DNA of 64,000 bases from Hermodice carunculata (taxonomy: Eukaryota > Annelida > Polychaeta > Eunicida > Amphinomidae): assembly GCA_964020975.1 (NCBI GenBank), contig OZ026628.1, forward strand, positions 61,998,883 through 62,062,882, written 5' to 3'. The notes under the pieces were generated by a model. The model did no database searches. It worked only from the letters and a program-made list of their open reading frames with translations, and was not told where the DNA came from. Made by a program: the position numbers and the translations under genes. This document shows positions 1-14,500 of the stretch, one piece after another; positions within the stretch are counted from its first letter, which is position 1; each line of letters starts with the position of its first letter.

Positions 1-1357
1 CACGCCACAGTGATGCTACTGGCGGTGTTATTCTCACTGGTTCCCGCTCTCCACATACTTCTGATCTTGTAGTGTATTTCTGTGACACCAAATATGCAAA
101 CAGTTGAATGTGTAATTTTAACTCAGATAAAAATAGTCACAGCTGTCAACACCCAAATATTTTGAATCCCATTAGGTCAAACCTGCATGGAAGGTCAACT
201 GGTATGACAGTTATACAACGTAATATTATCTGCCTTAATTGTACAAAATATTGGAAAAATATTACAATTTTCTGTGAATTGATCAGACCACTTTGATGCA
301 CCCCATAATTTAATGAATTCAAAATGATGTATCATTAAGCCAAAGTGCTAGTAGCATATATAACTGTATTACTCCTGGTCAGTTTCCCCGCTTCTGATTG
401 GTCTTGGCCTATATTATGCTACATAGAGGGCTTGCGACACTGGTCTGATCAAAGCCATACACAAGGGGATACACAAATGGTGTAAAAATTCCAGATGATC
501 TTAAAACCCACAACCACCCCTTCCTGCAAAGTACGTCACCTTACACATTGCAGGGGAAATTTGTTCATGTTAAGTCTGACACCAGAGGTTAAACAGTCCT
601 GACCTTTGACCCAGACATGAAGTCAACTGACAGTGATCAAAATGCAATGACCCCAGTTGGAGAACATTTGCAAAACGGTCTGAAATGATGTGCTTGTCCT
701 TTTCTTTTTTGGCATGTACGTTTTTATAGTGTGGAAAATGCAACTGCTTTCCCAGGAAGTACCCACATGCCAAGTTTACATACTGTAAACGTACTTATTT
801 TCATGTTCATAAATTTTCACCGTTTATGCATTTCAGGCATTTCACTGAATTTTAATCACACTATTGCTGAATTGTCCGGTACGCTCTTGTGTTGCAGGTG
901 CATGCTCTTATTTTCTTTAACCTGTTTCTAAACTTGATATCTATAAATTTTTCAATGATCAGTCGTTTATCAAATCTATTGTAACAATACAAGTTAATTT
1001 TGATGTATATTGAAGCACATTTACATGTGCAAACTTATGGATCTTTGTTCCCGGAAGTGAATTTTTTTGTGGTTTTCCTACCTCTAGCACTAGAGAGTTA
1101 CCAGACATTTTGGAACTGGGGGGCCAATGTGTGAATTTGACTTTTTTGAAGATAATTCCTCTCAAATCAATGTTAAAATGCTATTTCACTGTATCTTTAT
1201 TCTCACGGTTTTGTGCCATCAGCAAAATCAATAAGTGAAAGCAGAAATACAGCAAAATAAAAGCAATTTACAGTATTTGTATGTCTTACAGTTATATACA
1301 ATATAATACTTTATGCAACAAGCTTAGTGCCTGTAAATATTACAGTATAGGAAACGA

Positions 1358-1605
1358 ATGCACTTCAATGCAAAGCATGGACTGAGAGGCTCATCATTGC
1401 ACATACAAGGCTCCCATGACTTTGAAAATGACATCAAGGTTATCGAAATGAAATCACATCAAGAAATGATGCCAAGGCACAAGTGAGCTAAATCTGAGTT
1501 TGAGGTGTCCAGCGAGTCTGTAGATACAATTTTCACGCACAAATGGTGGAGTGACCAACAGCCAACCTAAAAATACAGTGGGTCCCCAGCTGTGGTGAAC
1601 CTATA
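1358..1605 (+). repeat. Dispersed repeat, copy 1 (partner at 38083)
   Basis: The segment starting at CACTTCAATGCAAAGCATGG and ending in GGTGAACCTATAAAA is matched over about 250 bp, same orientation, by 38083-38352. Shared landmarks are the ATGCAAAGCATGG block, ATCAAGAAATG, GTTGAGTTT-like text and the GCCAACCT block. No coding content is seen; family unknown. Confidence 0.65.
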
Positions 1606-1720
1606 AAAATGGCTCTCACAAGTAATTTCTGTATTTTCAAGACACGTAGTCTCTCGTTAAGTGACCCCTGTCTTAGGAGACCACCTGCCTTGAAAGACCA
1701 GCTTTTCCAGACATTTTGCT

Positions 1721-2196
1721 CAATCCTTTCAGTGCCACATTTAGGACTGAGTCAGCAGCTTTCCTCTGTAAAGTGTGGGCTCCTTGCACCCAAAGCACGC
1801 TGAGGGAAGCTTTTGACCTAGACTATAACATTCTAAGTAACTTCAGGCATGCTTGTGCTTCAGCTACAGGTCTTTTTATAGGGATCATGAATCTGGCACC
1901 CTTGTTATAATCCACAACAGTGCCTGTTGAGTTGTTGGACTTCAGTCGCAGTTGACACTGAGGAAGTGAACTCTTCCAGTGACAAATTTTGAACCAAGTC
2001 TCAGCCTGTATTGGCCGCAATGCGTGCCAAGAAAAGCTCTTGACCTGGGTTACTCTCTCTGGAACTATAGGCATACTGGTACATGTACTTGAATAAAAAG
2101 TCTTTTTATGAGGAATACAGATCTGGGAGCCTAATTACAATTCAGACTAGTTTGACTTAAGTAGATCGACTTTAGATGTGATTGGCACAGAAAGAG
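1721..2196. mobile_element. TTAA-flanked non-autonomous DNA element
   Basis: Left end CCTTTCAGTGCCA and right end TGGCACAGAAAGAG followed by TTAA (2197-2200) form terminal inverted repeats. The left target site has drifted to TCAA. The interior holds the family's GAGTCAGCAGCTTTCCTC and GGAACTATAGGCATACTGG blocks, also seen at 28.9 kb and 55.5 kb. Ends and TTAA target suggest a piggyBac-type MITE; no transposase. Confidence 0.6.
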
Positions 2197-2418
2197 TTAA
2201 TACTTTCCATCTTACTTTTACCTCCTATGAAATACCACCCCTCGGGGTAGACCACAAAATGGTCACCCCAAAGGGTGGTCTGTCAAGACAGATTTTATTG
2301 TGGTTCACCCCCACCCCCACCTCCACCCCTACACAAGTTCAGTCCAGGAAAAGTAATGGTCACCTGATAGAACTAAAACTTAGGCTGATGTGGACCACAC
2401 TCTCTGCCACTTACTTAC

Positions 2419-2556
2419 CACGCTTTCCACAGCGGGGTAGTGTTTCATCAGTTCCATCCAAGCAATCACGAATACCATTACAGGTATGAGATAGACTGAT
2501 ACATTCCCCTGTATTTGTACACGTAAACTGGTATGGTCCACACGACAATGGAGGAA
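2419..2556 (-). CDS. SORL1: SORL1 exon: LDLa module 10, last in window
   Basis: 46 codons, phase 1 to 1. Reads [20 protein letters not shown], then [19 protein letters not shown] chose the acceptor at gaaacag (exon ends at 2556) rather than the one 13 bases upstream because only it keeps phase 1. It resembles the last SORL1 LDLa repeat, so FN3 exons should follow left of the window. Donor gtaagt. Confidence 0.85.
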
Positions 2557-5500
2557 CTGTTTCAGTGACCTGCGAACGGACTGCATGAGAACATAATATC
2601 AGCAGTTAACTTCAGCTCACAAACAAGTAAATATTATATAATTAAAAGGTTAAGCCCGTTTTAGAGAAACAACATGAAAATTCCTTAATTATGTTCTAAA
2701 CCTTCACAACGACAATTTTCATTCCAGTGAACATCTGATAACTTCCCAGCAGAACTTTTGGATTAAAAATAATGAAGAACTGGCATGCTTGTATTAATTA
2801 CTGATACAAAGAACACTTACTCTTACAAGGTGACCATTTTCCACATGTTATCACATTTCCCTTATTTGTGCAAATATCAGCAACATGTTGCAAGGTAAAA
2901 TACTTATGACGCCTTTAGCCTGGAGAAAAATATGAACCCCAGTGACTTTCAAAATAGGTCAAGGTCACTGAATGTTGAATTCTGCCACGCCTTTAACAGT
3001 CAGGCACCAACCCACAATGCTGGTAATCTTAACTATTTGTGGTTATTCTATGATGATTTCATTATTTGAAATTGCCTTTTTATGGTAATTCCGTACAGCA
3101 TGTTGGCCTTTACCACTAGATGGCAGCACATTTATTCTTTTTCTTTATCAATGAACCCTGGTTATAAAGAGCACCCTTTATGATCAAAAGAAGTCAAGTT
3201 GAACATTTCTGGTACCATGCTAATCAGACTTTAATCAGCAGGCCTGGCAGAAAGTTTGGGCTTGTTCATTGACAAGGCCACATGTCTATTGTGAAGGCAC
3301 CACATCTGGCAATAATTTACAGACACCAGAATTTGTCATGTTTGATACTTTACCTGAACATGATCAAAACATGCAGTCTCTTTCACATATTATGGAACAC
3401 AAATGGTGCTTTAATATGTTGGGTATTTGGGTTTTTTTTGTAGCTGTTGTGCAGTGTACTCAAAAATATGTTCTACTTGCAAGGATAGACAATGGAAAAG
3501 TACTTCAGACTGACATGGTAGATTCTGAATAATAAAAATGTTCACACAGACTACTTTTCTTCAAGAGCACAGTGATAATGAATGCATGATTACCAGGCAG
3601 TGGTAATATGGATTGGAATTGTATGCTGTGAACACCAAATATTGGCAAGATTACCAGCATAATGGGCTGGTGCCTGACTGTTAACGAGATATTTCTACAG
3701 GTCAAGTTTCATGATGGTAGCTCCAAATGCGACATGAATATCAATTTCCTGCCACTAAGCATGGGGTTCAATTTGTCAACAAGGGAGGGCAGATGGGCAT
3801 ATTGCTGTCACAGACAGGAATTGATAGCCTTTACTCACAAAATTTGTGTTTTTTAAGGGAAATTTAAGGTTACAAAATTAATGCCAAAGTCATATACTCA
3901 TTTAGTACTTTCCAAACTGCATAAAAAACAAAATTTCCATTTGCCTATACAAAGTTTTCTTTATTTCCAAAATATCCCACTTGCCCACACAGTTAGCTGC
4001 CCATATCTTGCCAGCCGAGACCATGGTTACTAAGGCAACCAGGTAAGCAGTTGTGGTGGGAAAGTAATATGCATGTCTCATATTTGTTTAAAAGCTATTG
4101 TGTCCACAAGAGTGACAGACAGACAGATGGAGGGACATACAGTCATAACCATAGTACCCTATAAGCTGATAAGGCTTTGGCAGTAAAAAAAAAAAGTATG
4201 TTTGGTAGAATAAACCTCTAAAAACATAACCCGAGGTAGGGAATTTTTTTTGGACAGCAATTTTTTGGTGAGAATTTATTTTTCTTTATGTATCAGACAG
4301 GCCTTTTGCCTACAAAGCACCCTACTTGTAATGATATTATTTCTGAACTTCGCTGACAAGTAAAACACTGGTCGGTGAACAAAGTAAAGTTTAGCAGTTC
4401 ACAAAAGTGCCCCTTTGCAATTTCAAAGCAACTGCCTTTGTGGTTTCAGAGATTTTTCAGAGATTTTGTTAGAAAAATGAACAAAAGAGTTCATAAAAAA
4501 TATTAAAAAATCAAGTTACATCTCCTCCAAGTTTCATGTGAATCAAGGCGATGGTTTTTGAGAAGAAAAAAAAAATGCATATTATTGGTGGACAGACGTC
4601 AATGATGGATGAAGGACCATAAGATAAGCTCAGCTGAGCTAAAAACTCACTAGAAGTCTAAGTATTGTCTCAGCCTCTTTCAAAATAAAATGCAAGGAGC
4701 AATCTTTGCAGACAACACAAAAAGAACAGTGATCCATGTGACTGCATTGTTGTAATACCAACTGCCCGTGATATGTTAACTATGTAGTATTGTATTACAA
4801 GAAAATGAAATTGCAAAACAAACAGAAATGTCACAGAGAGAACTGCCTGCAAAACAATTTAATTTGCATGTTTTATCCACTCCCATTGTGTATTAGAAAT
4901 AACACAGTGCTTGGTCTGCTTTGAAGGCAATAGGGTTGACTGTGCTGTACAAAATTGGGCACGTAAACTGTCGTCTACCTGTTGACGTGCTGCAGTCATA
5001 CTCATCTGAGTGGTCTGGACAATCGTTATCCCCATCACACAGCCACCTGTCTGGTATACAGCCCTCGGTGTATTTACACTTGAAGTGGTCTGGCTTGCAA
5101 GTCATCGTGTCTGTAAAACACAACGCCATTGTATTTTCACTCTACATTTTTTACCTGGAACGACAGCACCAGGGCGCAAGACCAACCGGGACCTAGACCA
5201 TTTGTCTGGGGTGATCAACTTGGCAACAGGAGAGATGAGCTCCCTGACAGACAGCACAGGCACGGCAGTGGGCCAAGACATGCACCCAGGCCACAGCCTC
5301 TGTGATGCCTGAGCCCAGAACTGTCCCCCAACGCATTATCTCAATACAACTAACAATAACTGGAGATGGTCAATCAGCCACCGTGATGGTTATCATGGTA
5401 ATGCATGGTCTATTCCAAGAGCAAGATATACAGACTTGTACTGAGCCTCATATCTCATTAACATGTGAAACATTTAACTGTAACAGAGTCTTTCAATCTA

Positions 5501-8500
5501 GTCAGTATATCACTAAACATCTACCTGTGATATTATGTGTCTTTGAGAGACATAGTGAACACTTAGTCCGATTCCCCTGTTGGACAAAATGGTTAACTTA
5601 TATGTTCCTACCTGATCTGGAGAAGCATATCATTAACTTTTATGTTTCTCTAAATTGGGTATGAACAACACTGATGGTGGACCCTACAGGGGGGAGTATC
5701 TATTGTCCTTAAGCCAAATGACATTTTGAGTTGTCATGAGATACATATTGACAGTGATCATATGGTAGCTATTGCTATAACCGATGAACGTGGTAATATT
5801 GTTCACAGCGTGATTAACGTTTATTTCCCACATTATGACAGATTAGATACTGGGATTTTCACCGAAACTTTGGACATGTTAAAAGTATTCCTGGATATGC
5901 ATGGATAGACGGCTCCTATAAATATGCTGAGACTGGAATGTTCAACTACTGAAATGTCATACAATCTCTTGTACTTGGTATCACCAAAAACGTTTTAACA
6001 GTCATAGCCCTATTGGTTATGATATTTTGGTGTCCAATGATTTAGTTGTTACAGACTTTTCCATGTTGAAACAGTCAGTACAGTGTACATATTTTTGCCA
6101 TGTAATTAATCTTTTTAAATGGATTGATCATCGTGTCTTAACATCTTATGAGGCTAACAACATTAATTCGTGTTATATACAGGAGCTGTACCATGATAAT
6201 ATTAGTGATCACCTCCCTACCAGAATGAACTTTGGCATCTCTTCATGTTCCGTTAAGATGCACAAGCCATGTCCACTTCCAAAATGGAATGACCGTAAGA
6301 AAGCTGTGTATAAATCTCACTTGGAATCTGCCTTGAAATGTATTCCTGTTATTAGTATTACCAATGATATTACCACAGAAGCTGCGGACTTCTATATTCA
6401 TACATCGTGTTCAGCCATGCATTAACTACCCAGGCTGCATTTCTTCTAGAGTGTACAAACCCAAAAGTTATGGGTGTCCTAAACTTTCACTTTTAAGGGA
6501 TCGTGAATGGTTTTGGTGGAAATTATGTGTCGAAAGTAACAAATCATGCCACGGTGTCATTTTTTACAATTTTGCAAATTTTAAAAAGTTTAGATGCCTT
6601 TCAAGGCAATGTATCTATAAGCTGAAAAAGATCATTTTTTGACTATTAATGATTTACACTCCAGCTGTAAAATGCCAAAATTCTGGAGTCATTTTAATGG
6701 TAAATACAAACCAAAACTTTGTCAACTCTTGATGTACAGGCTCTGCATCTCAATTACTCATTCCATACCAGTCCCTGATTTTTCTTTAAATTCACCTCGA
6801 TTTAAGACAATTTTATTTGCGTTCCTGATAATGCCCATGATAGCCAATTTGGTTTCAGGCCTCGTAGAAGTACTGATTTTGCATGCATTCTTCCTAGCAA
6901 TGTAATCTGGGTATCTGCGTTTTTTTTCAAAATAGGGGCGTGCCTATCTCTACAAGCAGCGTGGATGCAGAAAAAATGTTTCGATTAAACCTGGCATGAA
7001 GGATTACTCTTTTTAATTTATGGAACTCTGTTTCTACTGATGATTGGCTACTTCTATATTCATGGTGTAAACATTTAGACTGCTGTAAAATAGCAGCACT
7101 CATTTAGCCATCCATTTAAATGGCAAGAGGAACTCTACAAGGAAGCTCCGTCGCCAAAATTATTTAAGTATTTATTAATGACTTACTTGTGTCCCTCCAC
7201 CATGCGGATCCAGGAATCTGTATTGGTAATATGAAGTTTAAAACCTCTGCATATGTGCAGACGACATTACTCTACTGTCAGCTACTCCTAATGGTTTGCA
7301 AAAGCTAATTAATATTTGTTATCATGCTAATCGATGGAGCTTCACTTTCAGCCAGGCAGAGTCTGAATGTTTGACTGTACATGTATATACTAAGAGTTCT
7401 GGGCTGTCTTGCCCCTGTGATTGGGCTAATTTTAAGTGGTCTCTTGGGTGACACAGCCGCGTAACAATAAATGATTTAGATATTCTATGAGTTTGTTTTC
7501 AGTCTGATAGAAAGTTTAACTTAAATGTAGACAATAGAATTGCTGCTGGTATGTCATATCCAGGACTTAAGCCCAAAGTAAAATCTTACTTATGGAAACT
7601 TATTGGCATACCTAGCCTTACATATGGTATGAATAGTGTCTCCTTTTCAGGTCAGAATATTGCTTCTCTTGAGTGTGTTCAAGGACCTATAATATTAGTG
7701 TTAAGCAAATTTGCCCATCATTCTAGTCTTTTGAGGGCACTGCACATTCTACAGGTTAAAGATTTTATTAAGCAGGACACAAGGAAACTAGCTCCTGCAT
7801 ATGCTCTGTCAAATCTCCTCTTAAATCGTCACTTTTGCACTCTGCTGCGGTGAATCAAGCCCAGGATATTGTTGTTCCAGGTGCTTTAACTCACTTGTAT
7901 GTTATTCTATGCATAGATGCAGTCTTTCACCCTAGTCAGGAAAGGTGCATGATCTTGAGAAGGAGGGTAGACGAAATGTATGCAAGCTCTGATGGGCTTG
8001 TGGACAGCCTGTTGACCCTCCTTTGGAATAACATTAATAATAGGCGATCCCTGATATTTCAACTTTTCAAAGACTGAACCTCTTCGCAGTAAATTTTTCC
8101 TATTAAAAGTGTTTAGTTAAATCATGCTCACGTCCTGAATCGTCAGCACAGCATGGGCTGCCACCACAATTGTTGTACCCCAGCATATATATGAGGATAG
8201 CTGTGCCGGGGAGGAAATGGTGTAACGGTCCACATTTGTATGTTGCTTTTGCTCTACAAGTTAAGTATGTATATATTGTTCTACCTATCTTGAACGACCC
8301 CTTCTTTAAGCGACCACCTGGTTTGAACAACCAAATGTGGTCGCCAAAGTTGCTTTTCTTTAATAATTTATTTCTTATGAATGACCACCTGTTAAAACTT
8401 AAACCAGCGACCATACAAAACAAACAGAATTTATGACTCCAAAACCACAATATAGGCTGTTTTGGATCATTTACACTTGGGAGCAAATCTCTCTCCAAAC

Positions 8501-11500
8501 AGGGACCACTGTAGTTCTAGAGAATATACTGGTCTGGATCAACAGCTTTCCTTGGTGTGCTCTGGGCGCATTCAACTTAAGTGCACCAAGGAATCATTCG
8601 GTCCAAAACTTGATACTGAGCCTTAACCCTTAAGTGCTAATCACTGCTATAGTTGCTTTTTCATTACCATTAAACATACAATGGTTAAAAAAATTCAAAT
8701 TCCTCATGAAGATACATTTCATTCCAATACCAGCAAGCCTAAAGCAAAAAGTAGTCTTAGTCAACAGCTTTCCTCCGGATACTGTGCACAATGCACGCAA
8801 AGTGTCCTGAGCAAAGCTGCTGACTCAATCTTAAATCAGCACTTTAAGGGTTAATACAGTCCTTGCTTAAACAAAGTACTTTTCACAGCAAAATACATTT
8901 TTTCCTTCTATACCAGTTTTGAGTAATTAATAAAACTAAACATCCTGATGCCAGTCATTACAGTTTTATGGTTTCTCACATACTGTATTTACCCACGTAA
9001 TAGTCGCATTTTTAAGGCCTTATTTTTGTTTGGAAAATGTAGGGTGTGACTTTTAAGCCAGGTTTACATTTGAGACCAATGGAGAACCAAACTTTTCACG
9101 ATGGTCAGCCATGAAAAAGATCGCATGGACCAGCGCCAAGCCTCGTCAAACTGCAGTTTTACCAGTTGTTGACGAAAATCCCCAATATCATATATTTCCC
9201 TGCATGTAGAATGTCATAATATTTGTAACTGTACATATTTAATATAAATGAATAAAAGCATGCTTGCGATGTGATGCTATAATAACAGTGTTGTGGTTGG
9301 GCAAAACCAATACAGATTGCCAGTGGACCCGACCATAATCGGTTGTGGGCTTTTAAGAGGGCAAATAAAATTTCCATCCCATGATTCGTTCCGTTGCTCT
9401 CAGAAGTCTCACAACTTACTGATCAGCAGCTGGGCCATATTGTTTGTGACAATTTGAATGATGTAACTGTGCAAAACTGCGCAAAAAAAAAAGGATGATT
9501 TCATCATCGCAGTCTTGATCTTTTTTCGTCTACCTGCCACGCTGTTTACATCGTTAGAACCCTTAGAACTTTGTCTATTTTAAGAACAAGCTTTCCAATT
9601 GGCTGAAACAAACGTATTTTAGGGGAACTGCTTCTTTTTCAATCAATATACGTCATTAATTTAGTAGGAAACTACCAAAGACGATTCTCCCGAATATTCT
9701 AGGTCAGTCAGGGGGCCGGAATCGATCACATGTTCTTCGCCTTCCAATCAAATACGTCGTTTTCTACTGATGTTTCGTTCGGGAGTTCTCGCTAACACGT
9801 GTTATGAAATCTGGCTTGAAAGATGGGCAACATTTGCAAGAACACAAATGACGATTATGGGACAATTTATTAAAGCAAGAAACAAAATTTAAAGCTGTAA
9901 ATTGGTCAGAATGATGACATACAACCAGTCTTTGCGTACAATAGAGCATAGAGTACAATTTTTCACGGAAAAAGAGTGTAACATGCCGGGGACAGGTTAA
10001 CATGGTGCGAGGGAAACTACCACTGCACACTGCCACATGTGTTGATCCTGTCGACAGTTTAAATTATTAGTGACTACGATAAAGTGCGTTAATATCGACT
10101 ATTTACTGCAGGAACAAACTCAACCACAATAATTGTGACACACAATCGATATTTCGAAAAAATTAAAGAGGAACCATCATTCATGACGCTAACCAAGGAA
10201 AATGAGTGGACCGATACCAATGCAATTGCATTCACACAAGCTTGACCATTTTGATAAATTCGTGTTTGAGATCTACATAGACTACATATTCACATTGTCA
10301 GGGTGCAGGGCACGAGTTTTGTTTAAACTGACAAAGAAACCACAGATCATGCTGAATAAAAGTCCACATCATTTTGCATGAATTGCAAAAATAAAAAAGT
10401 TACGGCACTTTTTAAGTCGCATGTTACGCAACACAATAAAAAAATTGCCCGGTGGCTGACTGTGCCGATCACAAAACTGTCCAGCGTGCTAAGGGTTTTT
10501 AGGCATTTTGATTTTACTTTATTGATCAGGGGGTGCGACTTTTATGCCAGGTTTGGACTGGGGATCAGATTATTGGTCTCAAAATATACCCTGCGACATT
10601 TACGCCAGGGCGACTTTCACGTGGGTAAATACTGTACACCATTCAACTGAACCGTTTGTGCTTGAGTCAACATCTTCCTTACGGGTGGGAATCTGTCGAC
10701 GCCGCTTCCAGAGTGCTTCAGATAAAATATTACCACAGTACAATGACTTTTTCATGCAAGAGCCCGTAACAAAAGAAAATGAAATTATTTTAATCTTGAA
10801 GTTCAAGGTCACTCACTGTTACAGCCCCGCTCATCCTCTCCCATATCACAATCCTTCTCTCCATCACAGATCCACGATTGATAGATGCACTTTACATGCC
10901 CTCCTTCACAAGGCCATTGATTGCTCCTGCAACTGGTGCCTGCAACATAGCAATGCAAATTTAGCTACAACAGCAGACAGGTAACAAGTAGACTGACCTC
11001 TGTACTTTCATTTTGCTCTGCAGGGGTCGACATTAAGGTTTTTGGCTGGTTGCCCACACTTTGAGTCGGCTACGTTCCTATTAGGCTTTAAATTTCTGGT
11101 TGCCCTGACTGAAATTCAGGCAGCAGGGTTTGCCTTAATGTCAAGCCCTGTTCTGTAACTATGGTCTTCTAATTCTTCCAGAACATTTTCAAACTTAACA
11201 GCCATCCAGGGTGCAGGGGACTAAGGGATGGGGCAGAATACCCTGATGTGCCTCCTGTCTTCCTATACCATCCAGATTAGGCAAAAAACTTTGCTCTTTA
11301 AATTTCCAAATTCAACTTAATTTGGCATTCAGTATGTGATATTACTAGGACAGTCCTCATAGACTAGATAACCCCCCCCCCCTCCCCCCCCCCCCCCACA
11401 CACACTTTGCAAGCACAGGGTGATGTGGATAGACAGTTAAACAGTTGGACAAACCAAACACAGTGCAACCAGACCACAAAACTTCGTTGCTCCCCCCCCC

Positions 11501-14500
11501 CCTTAGGGGCAGTGGTGGTCTGATACAAGAAACCTCATTAGCTAGCCTGACTGTTCATAAGTCATAAAAGCATCTTCAGGCTAGGCTGTCATGAACCTTA
11601 CAACTGAAGCTAATTTACATAAGGCAACAAGAAGTCACCTCCATAGCCCAATACTGATTTTGTTAGCCAAATCCACTAGCGAGTTTCTACACTTTGAATT
11701 TTGCTCAATATATCTGAATAATTAAGCAAAATACCATGAATATATGCATCAAAAGTAGAACTAATCATGAAATATTCCAATCCAATTTGAGCAAAGTTTA
11801 CAAAATGTTGTCGGCCAAATCACATCTTTTTAGCCACTGGCTATTTGGCTAATGGATACCACTAGCCTTGCCCAGACAATTTGGTATTGCATAGTAAGTA
11901 AACGCTTCTTGTTCTGTGTTCAAAGGGATATCACCACCATGTTTAGCATGGTTTTGGTACCATAGTTTGAGTATCATACGTCCAACCACCAGTGGTGATT
12001 GCTGATGGCTAGGTATTATTCAACAGAGGGATGGCATGATTTACGAAAACTGGCAAAAAAAGCTAGAATTCTATGTTTTTGATTGATTTATTTATTTCTT
12101 CTTTAACCCATGTCATTAGCTCGGCGTGATAACACTGATCTTCCACCAGGCCCTAAATGGTACATGATAAAAGATGAAAAACAATGATATACATGAAAAT
12201 AGTACTAAAAAATATTACGTACAAATAGAAATTATAGTGAAGTTAAACACATGAGAAAATAAACTATACAAGGAGACAATAATGTGATATCATCAATATA
12301 CTAAAATAGCACCTGGAGGAATAATAGTAGGGACTGAACAGTATCAAACAGGTCCCGGCGGCAATGGACATTTATGAGGAGGTTAAGTTAGCATGGCATT
12401 GGCTTTTAAAAAGAGAAAGAGTGGGTAGTGTCCTAATAGTGTCAGGAATAGAGTTCCATACTGCTGCAGCCCAAAAGAGGTGCTATTCTAACCGTAGTTT
12501 GTGTGAGCATCTGGGATATGTAGGGACCTGGTTTATGATGATCTAGTGAGATGGCCATGCGCTCAATTTACAAAAGTAAATTTATCAGAGATGACACTGG
12601 GCAGGGAATTAGGAGTTGCCCGAAACATAAATATACCCATATGAAACATTTGCGTTAAGCGGTGGGCATATTGCGGTCCCTCCTAAAAATGGTGCAGTTC
12701 CCTATTCAGGAGGATTTCTAATTTACATTTGTATTTTGGGGAATGTGAATCCCAAACAATATCACCCTAGTCAAGGTGAGGAAGAACAAGAGCTTCATAT
12801 AGCATCAAGAAAAGTTTAGTGTCCAAGTCTCTGGAAGCCCTGGTTAAAAGCGCAGCTAATTTGGAGTTTCTTTAAGAATAACATGGTCAAAATGACTAGC
12901 AAAGGATAAAATACTGTCAAGTTGGATGGCCACGAACTTGAAGACCATCAGCTGTTCAATAATCTCTGCATCTATTTTAATTTCCAACAGTTGGAATTTT
13001 TTTATTTAGAAGGTAACCAAAAAGCATGAATTTGGTCTTACTGGCATTAACTGTAAGCTTATTTGTTTGAAGCCACCGTGCTATATTTAGAAGCTCAAGA
13101 TTCAAAATTTTTTCTATCTCAGCAACATCTCGATGCGAATAGTTAAGAGCTGTGTCGTATTCTACTTATCTTACAAAGCACTAATCATGCTTATTTAAGA
13201 GAAATGGGACAATGTCAGATTTTACATATTTCAAAGTCACCAAACATGAAATCTACTATATTGAGAAAATAGACACTGTAAATCAGAAAACAGTAATCAC
13301 TGGTAATGTTAAACTTACAGTTCACTTCATCAGTTGCATCTGCACAATCAGGTTTCCTGTCACACTTTTTCGTTAGAGAGACACATTCCCCGCCTGTTAC
13401 ACACGCGAACTGTCCGGAATGGCAGGTTGTAGGGGTCTTTTTGGTACTGTGTCCTATGAGGAGAAAATTCACATTTTCAGCAAGAATTGTATAATGACAG
13501 CAGCAATGTGTGTGCAACAACGAAAAGCTATCCTCTGCCAATCTCGGGATAAAATGAGGGATATCCATGAGAAGCAAGCAAGAACTAGGATCATTACACC
13601 CTTCTACAATAATTGACTGCTTTTAGAGGGGGAACTCTATGGCATTTGGTGGCAATCTGTGGCAAAGTGTGGCAAGACAGTATTTGTACACAGATCACCA
13701 CCAAGCCCAGACATTGAAGTGTGGAAGAACATGGTGAGACCCAAGGTTTTACCTGCATCTTTATTTCTGGGAATCCCCAGTTCCTTGTCTAAATTTTGCC
13801 AGGTCGCACATTAAAAAACAGGGAGTCCTAATCACGATATTCATTCAGCTGAGTAGCGTAATGGGTAAAATCTTGAGACGTTTGGGTAAGTTGTGTCAAG
13901 GCATGTTGGTGCCTATTTGACTCATTCCATACCAGTCCCTGATTTTTCCGTATATCTACCTGGATTTAAGATGACAATTGCATTATTATTTAAATTCTTC
14001 ATGAAAAGAGCGCTCATACAAGTACCAACATGCCTATAGTCTTAAATCAGTGGTTCTGGCACTGCCTGGCAAGTCATGCTGCAGCTGCCGCAAGGGCAGC
14101 TGCAGCATGACTTGCCAGGCAGTGCCAGAACCACTGACCAAGGCCTGTGACCATAGTACGGAATGAGTTAAATGTTGAGAAGACTTGGCCATCAGTGTGA
14201 AATTATACATTTGATGACTTACCTGGACAGTCAAGTTCGTCTGAGTAGTCGCCACAATCATTTATCCCATCGCACCTCTCACGGAAGGAGACGCAGTTGA
14301 GGTTGCGACACTTAAACTGATACCAATGGCAAGTCTGGGAAGCTGCAGTTGTTACATGGTGTGGACTAACTGTAAAGGAACAAAACACACTTCTTTTGCT
14401 CTTCAATATAAGCTACCATGAACCCATATATAATGGTGTAAGAACAGTGTCCAGTCATTTTGATTTGCACATGCAATAGGAAAGGTCAGAATTAGCTTTG

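Larger units (their letters stand above)
1..2418. other. Intron after LDLa module 10
   Basis: AT-rich intron running off the left edge. Nothing recognisable before about 1358. Then come a dispersed repeat also found at 38 kb, a fragment of the GACCACC-type repeat (about 1579-1710) and a TTAA-type element (1721-2196). At 2226-2290 a GACCACC-like stretch can be read again. No FN3 exon is visible. Confidence 0.7.
2557..4978. other. Intron between LDLa modules 9 and 10
   Basis: No gene. At 2956 a repeat remnant contains AGGTCAAGGTCA. From about 3790 to 4085 lies a repeat paired with 62440-62735. At 4110-4160 and 4575-4640 are two copies of the repeat 3' end described elsewhere: a GACAGAC run, then a CTCAGCTGAG-type palindrome. 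The remainder shows nothing I recognise. Confidence 0.65.
5111..10816. other. Intron between LDLa modules 8 and 9
   Basis: Filled mainly by mobile DNA: a decayed LINE (about 5190-8100), a GACCACC-type repeat (8277-8511), a TTAA-flanked element (8627-8850) and a TA-flanked element (8983-10634). No further LDLa exon is visible. Confidence 0.75.
10940..13318. other. Intron between LDLa modules 7 and 8
   Basis: Holds a 130-bp MITE-like element (11021-11150), low-complexity C tracts near 11371-11399 and 11492-11503, and a LINE 3' fragment (about 12060-13180). Between about 11550 and 12050 nothing is recognised. Confidence 0.7.
13454..14222. other. Intron between LDLa modules 6 and 7
   Basis: Apart from the element at 13921-14167, which carries a long hairpin, this short intron shows nothing recognisable. 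Confidence 0.7.

Noticed and set aside
5190-5330. A further LDLa exon next to module 9
   Set aside because: No six-cysteine pattern in any minus frame; the sequence fits the 5' part of the decayed LINE.
14034-14261. Minus-strand frame covering the long hairpin
   Set aside because: Both arms translate only by chance; the region is a non-coding TTAA-type element next to the real LDLa exon.
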